45,764 bases of DNA from the IMG/VR virus record IMGVR_UViG_3300032326_001228, positions 1 through 45,764 of that record. The stretch is one strand, 5' to 3'. The notes under the pieces were generated by a model that saw only the letters and a list, made by a program, of their open reading frames with translations, searched no databases and had not been told where the DNA came from. The first letter of the stretch is position 1. Every line of letters starts with the position of its first letter. This stretch comes from a virus. Positions 13,757-20,851 of this stretch are shown here, piece by piece. A program made the position numbers and the translations under genes.

Positions 13757-13804
13757 GTATGAATCCCATATGGCAATTCATACGTTTGGTCACATTATTG
13801 TGAC
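13757..13804 (-). promoter_or_regulatory. structured hsp20 leader (two inverted repeats)
   Basis: GTATGAAT / ATTCATAC (arms 13757-13764 and 13776-13783) and GTCAC / GTGAC (arms 13789-13793 and 13800-13804) fall between the predicted transcription start and the ribosome site. They could be operators or an RNA thermometer. Confidence 0.45.
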
Positions 13805-13811
13805 AAATGTT

Positions 13812-13840
13812 AATATAGTGACTAATGTGGTAAAAGTCAA
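13812..13840 (-). promoter_or_regulatory. host-type promoter of hsp20
   Basis: Minus strand: TTGACT (13840-13835), 17 bases, TATATT (13817-13812). Confidence 0.7.
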
Positions 13841-13853
13841 GAGATTTTGGCAA

Positions 13854-14447
13854 TTATTTTTGTAAATCCAATTCTGTATTAAAGCTCATGGATATGCGTG
13901 CCTGTTCTGATTGATTGCTGTGTACAAAATGTTTGAGCCAGCTGGGGAATATCAGCAGCATGCCTGTCACAGGATGGTAGGTGGCTTTGTGACTGGTGAA
14001 TTGTGTGTATCTATCCAGATTGTCTGGTATGTAATACTGTGCTTCGTCGCTTCGATGAAATTCAATGCTGCCCATGTTCTGATCTGGTATGTCGATGTAG
14101 TACACACCACTCAGCACACTGTGTTGATGATTGTGCAGAGTATTGTAGGATCCTTTGGGATTCACATTGAACCAAAAATTACAGATTCTCAAAGGTGGCA
14201 GACTGCCTTGACGAGCACAATCATTCACCAGTGTGTTCAAAGTTCTAATCATATGATCCACCTGTATGGGTCTACCAGTGTCCAGCAGATAGTCTTCACT
14301 CTGCCAGCCCAACTGATTGGTAGCATTTTTGCCTTTGTGATTGGCTTTGGTTTCCAGCACGTATGTTCGAATGGCAGCATTGTCCACAGAGGTCAGTGTG
14401 TCTTTCCAAATAATCTGTGGAAACCACAGGTCAGCTCGCATGGGCAT
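13854..14447 (-). CDS. 2OG-Fe(II) oxygenase family protein
   Basis: A 197-residue protein of the putative 2OG-Fe(II) oxygenase family seen in many marine phages (PF13759-like). NVNPKGSYNTLHNHQHSVLSGVYYI holds the first iron His cluster, LIFPSWLKHFVHSN gives the distal His, and the following ARISMSFN contains the Arg that would hold 2-oxoglutarate. It would hydroxylate a protein or small molecule; the substrate is unknown. It follows the gene at 14451-14828 by three bases and precedes the hsp20 promoter. A second family member is at 38342-38995. Confidence 0.75.
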   Translation of the reverse strand: MPMRADLWFPQIIWKDTLTSVDNAAIRTYVLETKANHKGKNATNQLGWQSEDYLLDTGRPIQVDHMIRTLNTLVNDCARQGSLPPLRICNFWFNVNPKGSYNTLHNHQHSVLSGVYYIDIPDQNMGSIEFHRSDEAQYYIPDNLDRYTQFTSHKATYHPVTGMLLIFPSWLKHFVHSNQSEQARISMSFNTELDLQK

Positions 14448-14450
14448 ACG

Positions 14451-14828
14451 TTAATTCTTCCTGTTGATTTTTTCCACCAATGCAGTAAAATCATATATTC
14501 TATTGGCATTCAGCAAATGATAGGGTGTGGGATCTTGCACACTGAGATAATGAGTGTGAGGTAGATTTAATAGATATCCCAACAACCAGAAATCTTTGCC
14601 AGTGTGGCTGATATCCAACACTATGTGGTCCACTGTGTTGCTCACAGTGATCAGCCATTCATCGTTATTGACCGAAGTTTCATAAAGATAAAGATTGATA
14701 TCTTTGTTCAAATTCAACACTGCACGGTTAAAATCTAATTTGACAGCATCACTGGGATTAATCAGCAGCACACTCACATTGGAGTTGTGCAGTCTGTCTG
14801 GTGCTGTGATTAAATTGATTTTACTCAT
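14451..14828 (-). CDS. hypothetical protein next to the 2OG oxygenase
   Basis: A 125-residue protein from the ATG at 14828 (a TTG just upstream is possible). It alternates beta strands and helices (INLITAPDRLHNSNVSVLLINPS, ITVSNTVDHIVLDIS, PTPYHLLNANRIYDFTAL), a Rossmann-like or receiver-like small alpha/beta fold. No catalytic motif stands out. Tight spacing with the oxygenase and with the upstream membrane protein suggests one late operon. Function unknown. Confidence 0.6.
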   Translation of the reverse strand: MSKINLITAPDRLHNSNVSVLLINPSDAVKLDFNRAVLNLNKDINLYLYETSVNNDEWLITVSNTVDHIVLDISHTGKDFWLLGYLLNLPHTHYLSVQDPTPYHLLNANRIYDFTALVEKINRKN

Positions 14829-14845
14829 CAATAGTAGTTATTGAT

Positions 14846-16426
14846 TTATTTTTTGATGCGATTCCAGATTGATTGATCTGACTGTTCTTCGTTTTGAATG
14901 TATTCTTCTTCTACCGTTTTTCTCACTTGTTGCTGATCTTCTTTGATTATATAGCTCTTAGATTTTTTTTCTTTGTCTTCTTCCAGTGCTTTTTCTGCTT
15001 GTTCCAACATTTGATTCCATTGTTCTACAGGCATAGGTGGTGTCACTGTCTCTTCTTTTTCCCAAGGCAGTTTATCAATAGCACCTGACACATAATTGAA
15101 TCTTAATCTCTTGATGGTGTTTCTTGGATTGGTTTGTTGACCTTTCCATTCTTTGGCTTTTTCTTTTTGAGAGTTAAAATATTCTAATCTGGTTTTGTGT
15201 TCTTCAGTAACTATTTCCAATATGTCACCATCTTCGGTGTCTATGACTTCGGGTTTAGATTGTTCGATTATTTCTTTTGGTTTAACTCCAAATAATCTTG
15301 GCATATTAGGCAAAGACAATTTACTTAATTTTATACCACCACTTTTTGTGGGTTCCTCAGATATGATGACTGAGGGTGGAACTTGAATCACAGTAGGCGT
15401 GGATAATGTGCTCAGTTTATTTGGGTTAGAGTCTTTTTTTTTGAAAGAAAAGTTTTTAAACTTTTCTGATAATCTGTTTATGAGTGGTGTGGGATCTATG
15501 ATTGGAGGAATGGATCTACCACCACCGTTGCTATTGCCTGAATAGTGTTGTTTAATGCTTTGTTGTCCAGCAATCAATAATAACACAGCCAATGGATCGA
15601 ACACAATAATAATCAACACGATGATCCAACGCACTGCCATATCAGTGTTGACTTTGTCCACCATGCCTAGATCCACAAACAATTCACCAATGTATTTGAT
15701 GGGACCAATTTCAGCATCTAATGAAATCTGTGTGGTTTGTAATGGAGCTCGTTGATTGATCAACTGTTGTATCTTCTGTTGACTGCGAGTAATCTGTGCT
15801 TCAGCGGCAGAGTTATTGCCTTGATTGGCAGTGGTCAACTGTTTAATTTCTGCATCAATTTTGTCTCGTTCTGCTTTTTGTGATTCTTTTAGAGCTACAC
15901 CTTTGGCCACTTTGTCATTGAATATGGTGCTGGTAGCACCTTGTGAAGTGTAGGCTTCCACTTCCTTGTCCAATTGTTTGATCTTGTCTCTCAATTGACT
16001 CACACGTTCACCTGATCCTCCGCCTGAGCCTGAATTACGTCGGATAATGTCTTGTTGACGTTCAATTACGTCCTGTTCTGTTTTGATCTGACTGTTGATT
16101 ATAGCAATTTGTTGAGTATTGTTGCTGGAAGTAGCACCTTGTTGTAGATGTGATTTGGATAGGAATCCAAACACTCCCATGCTGGTGATCACCATCAGTA
16201 TGAATATGGCAATACTCATGTACACTTTCATATATCTTGCTGCCACATGCCAATTACGATACAACCAACTGGCAGTGACCAACTTGGCCAATTCCAAAGT
16301 GGTTCCCATGAATATGATTGGCACAGCGGCTCCTGAAAATATGGCCACTAGACCCACAACCGAAAAATAGATTGCGGCTGAACTCAATGCAAATGCTGTC
16401 AATAAGGTGATTATGCCCAATAACAT
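14846..16426 (-). CDS. large membrane protein with coiled coil
   Basis: A 526-residue protein. Transmembrane helices lie at about 2-40 (LLGIITLLTAFALSSAAIY and on), about 68-90 (VYMSIAIFILMVITSMGVFGF) and about 265-285 (WIIVLIIIVFDPLAVLLLI). Between them, residues about 100-235 form a long coiled coil rich in Gln, Lys and Ser. The last 240 residues are soluble and charged, ending in a Glu/Lys-rich region. This layout resembles membrane-spanning, coiled-coil phage proteins of marine T4-like phages with unknown role. A late box (16447-16454) and AAGGA site precede it. Confidence 0.7.
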   Translation of the reverse strand: MLLGIITLLTAFALSSAAIYFSVVGLVAIFSGAAVPIIFMGTTLELAKLVTASWLYRNWHVAARYMKVYMSIAIFILMVITSMGVFGFLSKSHLQQGATSSNNTQQIAIINSQIKTEQDVIERQQDIIRRNSGSGGGSGERVSQLRDKIKQLDKEVEAYTSQGATSTIFNDKVAKGVALKESQKAERDKIDAEIKQLTTANQGNNSAAEAQITRSQQKIQQLINQRAPLQTTQISLDAEIGPIKYIGELFVDLGMVDKVNTDMAVRWIIVLIIIVFDPLAVLLLIAGQQSIKQHYSGNSNGGGRSIPPIIDPTPLINRLSEKFKNFSFKKKDSNPNKLSTLSTPTVIQVPPSVIISEEPTKSGGIKLSKLSLPNMPRLFGVKPKEIIEQSKPEVIDTEDGDILEIVTEEHKTRLEYFNSQKEKAKEWKGQQTNPRNTIKRLRFNYVSGAIDKLPWEKEETVTPPMPVEQWNQMLEQAEKALEEDKEKKSKSYIIKEDQQQVRKTVEEEYIQNEEQSDQSIWNRIKK

Positions 16427-16446
16427 TTTTTATCCTTTACAGGATA

Positions 16447-16454
16447 TATTTATC
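16447..16454 (-). promoter_or_regulatory. late promoter box
   Basis: Minus-strand GATAAATA, 20 bases before the ATG at 16426; the leader contains an AAGGA ribosome site. Confidence 0.6.
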
Positions 16455-16458
16455 AGAT

Positions 16459-16911
16459 TTATTTGATGAATCGCCAGCCTAAATGGGCTATGTCCAAACA
16501 AGCAGTCTCACTGAAACTGCGTTCTTTGCCTTTGTGAATTAATTGACTGAAAATAACTCTACAATAGCCACTGCCTTGCGGATAACTGCTGACTATTTTA
16601 ACATGACCTTGTGCTTCTGTACGATTGTTGTACCAACTGGTCATCACATCATGATCCAAATTATTAAGGGCATAATATATGGCAGTTTTTTGTTTTTCTT
16701 TGTCTTCATCATTCAACATGTAGTAGTTGTATTTGAAAAAGTTAGCCACATAGTTGGCACTGCTCATGTTTTTGCTGTAAACAGTTTCCACACTTTTATA
16801 GGTGCTTTGACTGTCCACTGCCACAGTGTGTGAAGCACACTGATTCAACAGCAATAAACTAATTGCCAGTGTGAACGATTTCCCAACTGCCATCAAATTT
16901 TTGACAAACAT
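16459..16911 (-). CDS. exported small protein (putative lipoprotein, surface-antigen-like)
   Basis: A 150-residue protein from the ATG at 16911. The N-terminus is a signal peptide (LAISLLLLNQCAS) with a Cys at the cleavage site, though Gln before Cys is not a standard lipobox. The mature part ends with YCRVIFSQLIHKGKERSFSETACLD, resembling the C-terminal beta domain of 17-kDa surface-antigen-type proteins. Probably periplasmic or outer-membrane. It is third in an early operon of three exported proteins and overlaps the one before it by 53 bases; a later start at 16893 is possible. Role could be envelope remodelling or exclusion of other phages. Confidence 0.6.
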   Translation of the reverse strand: MFVKNLMAVGKSFTLAISLLLLNQCASHTVAVDSQSTYKSVETVYSKNMSSANYVANFFKYNYYMLNDEDKEKQKTAIYYALNNLDHDVMTSWYNNRTEAQGHVKIVSSYPQGSGYCRVIFSQLIHKGKERSFSETACLDIAHLGWRFIK

Positions 16912-17200
16912 AACCCCTCTTGTTGACCCATGATCCATTAAGATTGATTTCATACCAGAATTCTCTGCAACTTTTGGCTATACCGCTGTATTGAAGAAAG
17001 TCTTTGCGACCATCATCACACACCAATTTTTCCACTGAATCCTCTTTAATGATATTACCTTTGGCATCTTTAATAATCACTGTTTCTGTTTTAAGATTAC
17101 AGTATTGATTATTCCAAGGACCACCAGCTATTGCTGTTGAAGCCCATATCAGTGCTAAAAATAGAACTGTGGCTGCCAATAGGTATTCAAAACGGATCAT
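16859..17200 (-). CDS. exported small periplasmic protein
   Basis: A 113-residue protein with a signal peptide at 1-25 (LLAATVLFLALIWASTAIAGG, Ala-x-Ala cleavage). The mature part has four Cys (YCNLKTE, LVCDDG, SCREFW, GYVCQKF) that could form two disulfides, supporting a periplasmic place. The order of beta-like segments (VIIKDAKGNIIKEDSVEKL) suggests a small beta sandwich. It follows the LPP20-like gene by two bases. Function unknown; the neighbours are also exported, so a joint envelope role is likely. Confidence 0.62.
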   Translation of the reverse strand: MIRFEYLLAATVLFLALIWASTAIAGGPWNNQYCNLKTETVIIKDAKGNIIKEDSVEKLVCDDGRKDFLQYSGIAKSCREFWYEINLNGSWVNKRGYVCQKFDGSWEIVHTGN

Positions 17201-17201
17201 A

Positions 17202-17798
17202 TTATCTCGTTTTGTTTAATAACTTATCGCTAGACTTTTCCAAATCACTGGATTTATTAAAACCCGAAAATAATTTGTTTTGTTTGTCCTGCTCGTATTT
17301 TTTTAAGATAGCATCCATATCTGTTTTAGAGATCTTAACCAGTATAAAACTTCTGTAATTGTTAATTTCAGGGTTATATAATGTTAATTTCTTTTCCACA
17401 GCATAGGTTCTTAAAGATGTGTCTGATATGATGTTCACAATCAGTTCTTGAGCTTCCACTCTACCCACTGTTCTTTCAGCATTACCAGTTTCATCCAATT
17501 TGTAAGAAGTTTTGTTGTTCACTTCTCCTACCACTCTGTCCACTATCTTTGCTTTGGCTTTAATCAAAGCCTTTTTATAAGACATTTCCATATCTGGAGA
17601 AACGTCTGATCCCACAGCATAGAACATACCTTCTTTGTTCCATAACCATCCTTCTGATCCTGTGTCAGCATGATCCAAATACCAAGCCGGAACTTGTTTA
17701 GCATCTGTGTTTTCCACAGGCAGTTTTACCATTCTGTTTGCACAGGCATTCAGTAAACCAGCCAGTAATATCACAATCGCTATTCTTGAGCCTATCAT
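17202..17798 (-). CDS. lipoprotein, LPP20-like
   Basis: A 198-residue protein from the ATG at 17798, chosen because AAAGGAGG lies four bases upstream. Signal peptide and lipobox: IVILLAGLLNAC (LNAC). The mature part has GMFYAVGSDVSPDMEMSYKKALIKAKAKI, a pattern of the LPP20/LpoA-like alpha-beta fold, and ends in a charged tail. It would sit in the inner or outer membrane. First gene of the exported-protein operon, under a near-consensus host-type promoter, so it is made early, a timing that suits superinfection exclusion or envelope protection. Confidence 0.7.
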   Translation of the reverse strand: MIGSRIAIVILLAGLLNACANRMVKLPVENTDAKQVPAWYLDHADTGSEGWLWNKEGMFYAVGSDVSPDMEMSYKKALIKAKAKIVDRVVGEVNNKTSYKLDETGNAERTVGRVEAQELIVNIISDTSLRTYAVEKKLTLYNPEINNYRSFILVKISKTDMDAILKKYEQDKQNKLFSGFNKSSDLEKSSDKLLNKTR

Positions 17799-17840
17799 TT
17801 TGCCTCCTTTGTATATTGTAGCATTTTTGCTCATGTGTTC

Positions 17841-17869
17841 ATTATATGTGAAGCTGATTCCAAAGTCAA
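17841..17869 (-). promoter_or_regulatory. near-consensus host-type promoter of the exported-protein operon
   Basis: Minus strand: TTGACT (17869-17864), 17 bases, TATAAT (17846-17841). The leader is about 35 bases and ends in AAAGGAGG. Confidence 0.78.
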
Positions 17870-17998
17870 TCACTAATGCCAAAACAAAAACGGCGTAATC
17901 ATTGACTTTTGATGACTAATGTAACCAAAATATTGTGTGGGAGAGCAATAGCAACACTTTATTACTCACACAGTCATTTTAAATAATTTAAAGGTAAC

Positions 17999-18292
17999 AT
18001 GGCAAGAAAAAAAAGAATACCCAAGCATGAATCGGTGTGGAGATCGGTGCGACGCAAGGCACCTAAAGTGCCTGACATTACCTGTCCTGCCATAGATGAT
18101 GTGATTCAGCGATTGGATGCACTCAGCAACACCACCAAACGACTTACCACAGCACAGAACAGAACACTGTGTGGCAAATTGGAACGACTGCGTAGAGCCA
18201 ATGAACAGTTGCGTGACAGCGGCATATACTGGCATGATGCCTGCAAATCTGTGATCGAAAAATACATTAGAAAAAAAATCAATAAGTGGTAG
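17999..18292 (+). CDS. small basic hypothetical protein
   Basis: A 97-residue basic protein beginning MARKKRIPKHESVWRSVRRK. It has a helical middle (DDVIQRLDALSNTTKRL) and a C-terminal helix (KSVIEKYIRKKINKW). Cys31 and Cys82 are isolated, so there is no zinc motif. An AAAGGT ribosome site precedes the ATG. It stands upstream of the holin on the same strand and may be part of the late lysis region or a nucleic-acid-binding protein. Function unknown. Confidence 0.6.
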   Translation: MARKKRIPKHESVWRSVRRKAPKVPDITCPAIDDVIQRLDALSNTTKRLTTAQNRTLCGKLERLRRANEQLRDSGIYWHDACKSVIEKYIRKKINKW

Positions 18293-18311
18293 TTTAATTC
18301 CTAACATTTTG

Positions 18312-18319
18312 GATAAATA
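18312..18319 (+). promoter_or_regulatory. late promoter of the holin gene
   Basis: Plus-strand GATAAATA, 26 bases before the ATG at 18346. Confidence 0.6.
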
Positions 18320-18345
18320 TATTGGTACATAACCAACATATCACA

Positions 18346-18759
18346 ATGAACAACATAGACATCAACAAGACAGAAAATTCCGGCAAAGACTTTGAGATGA
18401 GCACATCAAGTGCTATCACCAAAGAAGACTGGATGAGCAAAAAATGGCGTCCCATGATGGGATGGGTCTACATGAGCACCTGTACTTTTGATTTTGTGAT
18501 TGCTCCTATTTTGTGGTCCATATTGCAGGCTTATTCAGGTGGCGCAGTAACCAGCCAATGGATGCCGCTGACTTTACAAGGTGCAGGACTGTATCACGTG
18601 GCCATGGGTGCTGTGTTGGGTTTAACTGCGTTCGGAAGAACACAAGAGAAAATAGCAGGAGCCAACAATGTGCCTGCGATCCCAAGTCGACCACTGCCCA
18701 CACCATCCATACCATCCACACCATCTAGACCAGCTAGAATGGAAGAACCAGCACTGTAA
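18346..18759 (+). CDS. holin (3-TM, gene-transfer-agent type)
   Basis: A 137-residue protein. After a soluble N-terminus, KKWRPMMGWVYMSTCTFDFVIAPIL (about 32-56) resembles the opening of the GTA-type 3-TM holin family (PF11351-like), followed by LQGAGLYHVAMGAVLGLTAFG as another membrane segment. The tail is Pro/Ser/Thr-rich with repeats of the PSIPSTPSRP type. A holin opens the inner membrane so that the endolysin (Bax-like, 19668-20351) reaches the wall. The start could also be at MSTSSAITKE (18397). A late promoter upstream fits lysis timing. Confidence 0.75.
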   Translation: MNNIDINKTENSGKDFEMSTSSAITKEDWMSKKWRPMMGWVYMSTCTFDFVIAPILWSILQAYSGGAVTSQWMPLTLQGAGLYHVAMGAVLGLTAFGRTQEKIAGANNVPAIPSRPLPTPSIPSTPSRPARMEEPAL

Positions 18760-18814
18760 GCAACACAGCTTTGCATTAATCATTAAACAACCATAAAATT
18801 GTTACAAATCAAAG

Positions 18815-18822
18815 GTTAAGTA
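18815..18822 (+). promoter_or_regulatory. late-type box
   Basis: GTTAAGTA, 5 bases before the ATG at 18828; one mismatch to the GTTAAATA variant seen elsewhere. Confidence 0.45.
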
Positions 18823-18827
18823 TTTTT

Positions 18828-19079
18828 ATGAAGTTTTTTTTGGTGGTAGTGATTTGTATGTGGGGGCAATGTGAAAATTACCTTATCACAGAACCTGAAT
18901 TTACCAACATAGAAGCATGCAGAGAATATTCTCGAACTATGGTGGAAAAAATAATGAACGAACTGCCTGACAGCTCTGGCAAAACTTACTGTTTTGATGA
19001 AAAAGAAATAATAGACCTAACCAACAGTCTATTGAAACAAGAACAAGAATTCTTAGAACAATTTAACCCAAGTATCTAG
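18828..19079 (+). CDS. small exported protein in the lysis region
   Basis: An 83-residue protein with a signal-like N-terminus (MKFFLVVVICMWGQCENYL) and then a soluble helical part with two more Cys (EACREYS, KTYCFDE). The three or four Cys suggest disulfides outside the cytoplasm. It lies after the holin and before the 31-residue membrane peptide on the plus strand, so it may be a lysis accessory (spanin-like or antiholin-like). No family recognised. Confidence 0.5.
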   Translation: MKFFLVVVICMWGQCENYLITEPEFTNIEACREYSRTMVEKIMNELPDSSGKTYCFDEKEIIDLTNSLLKQEQEFLEQFNPSI

Positions 19080-19081
19080 AT

Positions 19082-19426
19082 TTAATTTCTTCTCATTTTG
19101 GAAATGTCTATGGCGTCCTGTGCGTCGAACACTGGCACAAGGTTGCTCTTGTGCAACATACCAATTCCCAATAATTTACGCTCACCTGAATAGTGCTGTG
19201 GTTCTGCACGTCCACTCACTTTGTGTATCTTATCTGATGTGCGAGGCATTTTTCTTTTGGGAGTGTAATCGGGAATGTCGTAACCAAAGTTCTTGTCTTT
19301 TTTGATATTGTCTAGGCCTTGGCTTTTCAACCACTTGCGATGTTCTTCTCTCGCCTTGGCCAGTCTTTTGGTTCTTGCTAATTTTTTTTTGATTCTTTTG
19401 CCTAAACCCATCACAATAAAACTCAT
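19082..19426 (-). CDS. hypothetical basic protein (GLGKRIKKKLARTKR type)
   Basis: A 114-residue protein, very basic in its first half (GLGKRIKKKLARTKRLAKAREEHRKWLKSQG), then GYDIPDYTPKRKMPRTSDKIHK and a short C-terminal domain. It may bind nucleic acid or act in head assembly; I do not recognise a named family. The ATG at 19426 is six bases after TATAAT, so the mRNA is probably leaderless and early. An inner ATG (MGLGKR, 19411) is an alternative. It ends two bases after the convergent gene. Confidence 0.58.
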   Translation of the reverse strand: MSFIVMGLGKRIKKKLARTKRLAKAREEHRKWLKSQGLDNIKKDKNFGYDIPDYTPKRKMPRTSDKIHKVSGRAEPQHYSGERKLLGIGMLHKSNLVPVFDAQDAIDISKMRRN

Positions 19427-19432
19427 CCTCTT

Positions 19433-19461
19433 ATTATAGCATCACATAATCTCACAGTCAA
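19433..19461 (-). promoter_or_regulatory. host-type leaderless promoter
   Basis: Minus strand: TTGACT (19461-19456), 17 bases, TATAAT (19438-19433), 6 bases to the ATG at 19426. Confidence 0.72.
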
Positions 19462-19474
19462 TCGTAGATACATG

Positions 19475-19482
19475 GCTAAATA
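19475..19482 (+). promoter_or_regulatory. late-type box for the 31-residue gene
   Basis: Plus-strand GCTAAATA, 25 bases before the ATG at 19508; a GGAG ribosome site lies between. Confidence 0.45.
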
Positions 19483-19507
19483 CTTATACAAAACAATGGA
19501 GACAATT

Positions 19508-19603
19508 ATGATCACAATAATTATCACATTAGCAGTTGGTGTTGCCTTAGGTTACTTCGGCAAAGATCAAATCAACTCTATCATAGCCAAGTTTAAAAAA
19601 TAA
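19508..19603 (+). CDS. 31-residue membrane peptide
   Basis: MITIIITLAVGVALGYFG forms one transmembrane helix, followed by a basic tail (KDQINSIIAKFKK). GGAG lies six bases before the ATG and a late box upstream. It has the size and shape of small holin-like or antiholin-like peptides, and it lies between the holin and the endolysin. It is followed by a plus-strand terminator. Too short for a family call. Confidence 0.5.
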   Translation: MITIIITLAVGVALGYFGKDQINSIIAKFKK

Positions 19604-19640
19604 TAACTATATTTGGTTCAAGGCAACGAGAGCAAAATGG

Positions 19641-19665
19641 TGTGCTGGTGTTTGACACTGGCACA
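19641..19665 (+). terminator. terminator for the plus-strand lysis-region genes
   Basis: Eleven-base stem TGTGCTGGTGT / ACACTGGCACA with a 3-base loop, closing with two G-U pairs only on the plus strand, then a T-rich tail. Confidence 0.55.
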
Positions 19666-19667
19666 CT

Positions 19668-20351
19668 CTAATCTTTAAATTCTTTTAAATTATCTTCGAT
19701 GATCTGTTTGATACCGTCTCGGTAGTTAGGATTAGTGGCCCATTTGTCCAAACGATCCACTATTTTGTTGATGTCAGGATTAGATTTACTCATCTGACGA
19801 TTTCTTTCATATCTGAATTCTTTGTGTACATCTTTGGTGTTCAGGATGTTCACCATGTCTTGCACTGATGCACATTTGGTTCTGTATTTTTTAAGTCCCC
19901 ACTTGGCATTCAATTGATAGTAGGCTTTCATCTGAGGTTCTGCTGGATCCCAAGTTCTAATTCCAAACAAGTTATTGCCTTCCATTGCAAATCTACTGCT
20001 GCCATTGTCTGACTCCATCATGGCCATGGCAATTATGATGGCTTTGGGTATGTGCTGTTCTCTGGGTAAACCAAATTCCACATAGTCTATGCATTTGCTC
20101 ATGGCATTAATAAATGTGCTCTGATTGTAATAACTCATGATGGGTTCTGCTAGACCTAAACTTTTGGCAGTTTTTCTCAACTGCTCCACAGGACCTGTGG
20201 TGATTTGTTTCTGAGCATTATTGTTGGGATACCATGTGCCCACATAGAAACTCAACAGCATCAGACCTGCGATGCTCAATTCTTTTCTGTACCATTTACA
20301 CCAACGCCAAAATATGTTTAACCAAATTTTAGCTCTTGTTTTAAAAGTCAT
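19668..20351 (-). CDS. membrane-anchored glucosaminidase-like endolysin (Bax family)
   Basis: A 227-residue protein. Residues 24-40 (ELSIAGLMLLSFYVGTW) form a signal anchor, so the enzyme would be tethered in the inner membrane facing the wall. The catalytic region has AMMESDNGSSRFAMEGNNLFGIRTW (110-134), the Bax/glucosaminidase motif with Glu113 as likely acid. KYRTKCASVQDMVNIL and YRDGIKQIIEDN complete the domain. It cuts peptidoglycan glycan strands. A signal-anchored endolysin can be released by membrane depolarisation. It has its own promoter at 20364-20392, so it may be made early as well as late. Confidence 0.85.
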   Translation of the reverse strand: MTFKTRAKIWLNIFWRWCKWYRKELSIAGLMLLSFYVGTWYPNNNAQKQITTGPVEQLRKTAKSLGLAEPIMSYYNQSTFINAMSKCIDYVEFGLPREQHIPKAIIIAMAMMESDNGSSRFAMEGNNLFGIRTWDPAEPQMKAYYQLNAKWGLKKYRTKCASVQDMVNILNTKDVHKEFRYERNRQMSKSNPDINKIVDRLDKWATNPNYRDGIKQIIEDNLKEFKD

Positions 20352-20363
20352 AAAATTAATACA

Positions 20364-20392
20364 ATATTAAACTATTACTTATCCATTGTCAA
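20364..20392 (-). promoter_or_regulatory. host-type promoter of the endolysin
   Basis: Minus strand: TTGACA (20392-20387), 17 bases, TAATAT (20369-20364). Confidence 0.6.
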
Positions 20393-20438
20393 GGCTCTAA
20401 GAATTGTTATTTTGTGCGGATTTTGTGGTGAATTTAAT

Positions 20439-20458
20439 GGTGGGAGTTGCCTCCCACC
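20439..20458 (-). other. GCAA-loop hairpin at the 3' end of the tmRNA coding piece
   Basis: GGTGGGAG GCAA CTCCCACC: a perfect 8-bp stem with a GNRA tetraloop, at the point where the coding piece should end. It can mark the processed end or help termination; there is no T run. Confidence 0.6.
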
Positions 20459-20509
20459 ACTGATCACGTTCTGTTGCCAAGTGTGATCACTCTCCGAAGT
20501 AGCAGGTTT

Positions 20510-20584
20510 TTAGGCTGCCATCAATTCCGAGCCAACTAAAAAGTTAGCAGGGATTGTTACTTCTGATACGAAACGCTTGTTAGC
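20510..20584 (-). other. tmRNA tag reading frame
   Basis: Resume codon GCU at 20584-20582, 24 codons, stop UAA at 20512-20510. The peptide starts ANKRFVSEV and ends SELMAA. The double-Ala end matches the degradation signal read by ClpX/ClpA, but the usual penultimate Leu (LAA) is Met. It is longer than the common 10-15 residues. Confidence 0.8.
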
Positions 20585-20775
20585 ATTTGTAATGTTGAGC
20601 CTTTACAGAGCCCTCACTGGTAAACTCCATGATCTTTTCATCACTAGTCGAAACATTTCACCCCCGTGAAGCATAATAATTTATATTATGTTTTGCGTGA
20701 GCGAATTTGGTGGAGGTGTCGGCATCGAGCCGAGTCCTACATGATTATTACAATCACTTCATCGCCTACGTCAGT

Positions 20776-20804
20776 ATTTAAACATATTCCATGGTGATTG
20801 TCAA
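20776..20804 (-). promoter_or_regulatory. promoter of the tmRNA
   Basis: Minus strand: TTGACA (20804-20799), 17 bases, TTAAAT (20781-20776). The same region reads TTTAAATA, close to a late box, so it may be used at both stages. Confidence 0.55.
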
Positions 20805-20851
20805 CAGATGATTCCGTTGTGCCACAGGTGTATTTTGGATCTATGTGTGGA

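Larger units (their letters stand above)
20436..20770 (-). ncRNA. ssrA: tmRNA (ssrA), circularly permuted two-piece type
   Basis: Minus-strand order is acceptor piece first, coding piece second, the permuted layout. The acceptor piece ends with an encoded CCA (20710-20708), discriminator A, and CACCTCC (20718-20712). The coding piece starts at 20665 with GGGGGTGAAATGTTTCGAC. GGGGGUG pairs with CACCUCC (7 bp, one G-U), giving the alanine-tmRNA-like acceptor stem. T-arm arms TCGGC / GCCGA lie just before it. A P2 helix forms between CUAGUGAU (coding) and AUCAU-G-UAG (acceptor) with one bulged G. About 42 bases between the pieces would be cut out. tmRNA with SmpB rescues stalled ribosomes and tags the products; SmpB must come from the host or lie elsewhere. 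The outer ends are approximate. Confidence 0.88.

Noticed and set aside
13911-14564. Long plus-strand open frame opposite the 2OG oxygenase
   Set aside because: It is antisense to a gene with clear oxygenase motifs and has low-complexity composition with no ribosome site.
16911-16953. Upstream start (ATG at 16953) for the third exported protein
   Set aside because: It would add 14 residues before the signal peptide and lies deeper in the preceding gene.
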